Positions 61,108 through 64,000 of a stretch of DNA of 64,000 nucleotides are shown piece by piece. Position 1 is the first letter of the stretch. Each line of letters starts with the position of its first letter. Source of the stretch: Sycobia sp. Sy_11. Taxonomy: Eukaryota > Arthropoda > Insecta > Hymenoptera > Epichrysomallidae. The position numbers and the translations under genes were made by a program. Under the pieces are notes generated by a model that did no database searches, was not told the origin of the DNA, and worked only from the letters and a program-made list of their open reading frames with translations. The stretch is taken from the NCBI GenBank assembly GCA_018907035.1, contig JACCIC010000170.1, positions 62,001 through 126,000 on the forward strand, given 5' to 3'.

Positions 61108-61731
61108 CTATACTATAGATATCTAACTATCAGCGATCGTCTTTGATTGTAAGTTAATGAGTCGAAAACGGAAACGGCACCTATGAATGAATATGTAACT
61201 AGTCCTTACAATAAAAGAAGTCTACTGATATGAAAGCAGTTCCTTTTTTAATTTTCGACTAGTTTGTACCTAGTGCATCCTTAAAATTTGCATTACCAGA
61301 TATATCTTTTTCTTCAAAGTATTCAATATTGTAATTCTTAATTGTCATATATTTTTCAAATTGACTATTTTTTACTTTAATCATCCAAAATCCTGATGAT
61401 TATAACAAGTTTTAAACCAGATTTAGATTTAGCTTCGAAAACTCTGAAGAATTACCCCTGTTTGCTTGTAAAAGAATTCGAGAGCTATAGTCTAAAGCTA
61501 TGTATATATATTTTGGCTTAAATTATTTTTTAAATTACATTTGTATTAAAAATCTTGAATATTTTCATAAATTTCGAATTATTTGATAAAAAACAATTTT
61601 TTGAAATCAACGAAATTAGTTCGGTAAAACGTTACATTTCGCTGTATTTAAAATTTTTCTTAAATTGAAAAATGTTGACTCGTAACTATTTGTAAGCTTT
61701 ATTATGATCGACCCGGCTTTTATTGTTTCAG

Positions 61732-63093
61732 TACAAGGATTAGAATCAGAGAGTATCATAGGTGGCAATGAAGCTGAAATTGGCCAGTTCATGTATCAAG
61801 TGTCCGTGCAAGAAAATAATATACACGAATGTGGAGGTGGCATTATCCACAATGAATATGCAATTACAGCTGCTCATTGCGTTATTGATGAAAATACAGG
61901 GCTATTCTTAACCAGTAGCTTCCACGTAATCGCAGCAGCTTTTGATATACACTCGCGAAACTCGTCCAAGATAACAGTTCAAGTAATAAAAATGTTTGTT
62001 CCACGCAATTACATAGTGCGCACTATGCAGAAATCACGAGCATTTAAAATAGACGGAGATATAGCTATTCTTCAGGTAATTCTGTAGTTTTATGTATACA
62101 AAATAGACTATTACATAATGAAAAAAATATGCTACATTAGGAAATGTACTGTATATTGATTTAATTTTTATATACATTGTAAACGAAAAAAATTTCGATT
62201 TTTTTTAAATGTTATTTTTTGTATTTTTAGGACTTGCTTTATTTATTACACGTATGAAAGCTAATACAATTTATTATTTTCATTTATGGCATACTTTATT
62301 AAGTAATAAAATTTAATAATATCAAATTGTGCAACAAAACTCAAATGGTATATTTTGAATTTTCAGGTGAAACCTGGATTTAGTATAGAATCGAATAATC
62401 TCATAAATCTGAAAATTCTAAAGAACCATTTTCCACATACGTCCGAGGCGTTAACCATAGCAGGTTACGGTTACAATGTCATAAAACTTGTAAACAATTC
62501 CGAAACTGGACAGCTCGACGAATATGGAAAATCTAGTGGAAAATTACGATTTGCATATACGAAACTTGTTCGTAATAAAGATTGTTTACAATATTTCGAT
62601 AACCCGATTCTCAAATCGAATATTTGCGCTCAAGTATTTCAGCGAAGTCTACATTATCCTGAAGGGGCATGTGTGGTAAGGGAACTTTTGGTATTTCTCA
62701 AATTAACCAGTTATTCGCAGTCAAACTTTCGAGAGAAAAAGATTTTTGAAAAATTCAAGAAATTCAGTACTGGATATTTTATTTGATCGATAAAAACTCA
62801 ATCAGAAATTATTCGCAATTTATAAAAAATTTTTATTGATAAAGTAATATTTTTAGGGCGATAGTGGCACTCCTCTTGTATATTCAAATATTTATCTTGT
62901 CGGAATATTAAGTGCTGGTCCAATAGGATGCGATGAAAGCGATAAACCATCAGTTTATACAAGAACTTCATTCTACATAAATTTTATTACTGATATATTA
63001 ACAAATAGAAAAGCCGCTAATATACGTGTCGCTAAATGGAAATTAACGTGCTTTCTACTATGTAGACACGAATTCGTAGAAGAAAATTCGTAG
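61732..63093 (+). CDS. Gene C: S1 serine protease, catalytic triad intact, first exon not found
   Basis: Exons seen are 61732-62075, 62367-62675 and 62857-63093, with the same intron positions and phases as genes A and B. The mature start IIGG follows VQGLESES. Catalytic motifs are ITAAHC, GDIAILQ and GDSGTP, so the enzyme is predicted active. The chymotrypsin-189 position is Gly (EGACVGDSG), arguing against trypsin specificity. The C-terminal extension contains ANIRVAKWK. The 5' end needs a phase-1 signal-peptide exon as in A and B. The ATG at 61704 would read MIDPAFIVS through the acceptor into exon 2, but it is not a convincing secretion signal. A hydrophobic ATG frame at 61230 (MKAVPFLIF) is stopped after ten codons. 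The gene may therefore be incomplete. Confidence 0.85.
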
Positions 63094-63099
63094 AAAATA

Positions 63100-64000
63100 C
63101 TCGAATCTATTAAATAAATTTTTCATTTTTAAAGAAGTAACTGTCTTATAATACACATTTTGGCATTTCATATATTTACTGTTTCATCTCTTTAAAATTT
63201 TTTAGTAAATATAAACATATAAATTAATATATACATACATTAATACATTAGTGAATTCATAGAAAAATTGAACTGATATATTGAACTACATAAATGTAAT
63301 TTTTTACAGAAATGAATGTGTTTTATCATTTTCATTTTTGAATATTATATACAAGTTGAAACAAAATATAAAATTAGAAAAGACCAATATTTTTCTATAT
63401 TTTCAAAAAATGCTATACGAAGGTGATGCTAGATTTAACCCTGATTATAACTAAAAAATATCGTTCGATTTTCCATTTTACTTTTCTATCTTCATATTCT
63501 TTCTAACTCATAAGCCTATTAATACTAAATAGCTGAAACATTCACTAAACATTTAACAATACCAATTTGTATGAAAAAATCATAAACAATCTTACTTCAT
63601 CGTGAGGTCAGATTTTCCATGGGAGATCAAATGAAGAGGGTGAAATCTATATTGCGAAATTTTTGAAAAGCATATTACTAGCTTCTATTAAATAAGATAA
63701 TCCCTACATAGGTTTTAAAATATTAGGAAAAAGATATAACATATTATTAACATGTTATTAATTAGGATAATAAAATCACACATTCTGAAGAAAATCTGAA
63801 TAAAATGAAGACTACTGACAGAATTGGGAAAAGATCTATCAAGAAGTTAGTTTAAGTATCAAAATAGTAAAGCATTAAAGCGGATTGAAAAAATACAGTG
63901 GTGGTTACTTGAATGAGCTATTGTTCACATGTTATGACTAATAAAGAGCATAAGCTACAATTAAATAATGAGTTACATACTACTATATAATGAGTTATAT
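63100..64000. other. AT-rich 3' flank of gene C
   Basis: An AATAAA lies about 20 bases after the gene C stop. Nothing else is recognised up to the window end. Confidence 0.4.

Overview
The window looks like insect nuclear DNA, most likely a hymenopteran, though that is an inference. The evidence is a very AT-rich background with scattered CpG-rich islands, small spliced genes with GT-AG introns, many long (AT)n arrays, mariner, BEL/Pao, Ty3/gypsy and jockey-type LINE remnants, and a tRNA-derived SINE family. No bacterial-type operon, CRISPR array, rRNA or functional tRNA gene was seen.

Layout. 1-4.5 kb is a mixed CpG-rich area with a relic SLC17-type transporter exon (minus strand), an LTR preceded by a polypurine tract, and a cluster of seven TTATCT (GATA-factor type) sites. 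7.5-16.5 kb (minus) holds a complete seven-exon SLC17-type major facilitator transporter of 458 aa; its introns contain a mariner, a Ty3/gypsy remnant and a SINE. 22.1-24.8 kb (minus) is a BEL/Pao retrotransposon with an 889 bp LTR, plus a rearranged second piece.

Three related chymotrypsin-fold (S1) serine protease genes lie at 27.5-28.9 kb (+), 34.0-40.3 kb (-) and 61.7-63.1 kb (+). They share intron positions and phases. The second and third keep His/Asp/Ser. The first has lost all three catalytic residues and carries a one-base frameshift, so it is either a pseudoprotease or a decaying pseudogene. None has a basic residue before the IIGG/IVGG mature N-terminus.

Also present are a small GC-rich single-exon gene at 52.4-52.8 kb for a probable tail-anchored membrane protein, two more mariners (36.8-38.1 and 55.0-56.2 kb) and a jockey-like LINE relic (45.5-46.8 kb). 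Large stretches (4.75-7.5, 16.5-18.7, 29.6-33.9, 40.7-43.2, 46.9-52.0 and 56.4-61.0 kb) are AT-rich, with nothing recognisable or only weak candidates.

The transporter and the proteases are not known to work together. Secreted proteases plus a membrane transporter would fit gut, salivary or venom-gland expression, but no sequence evidence decides this.
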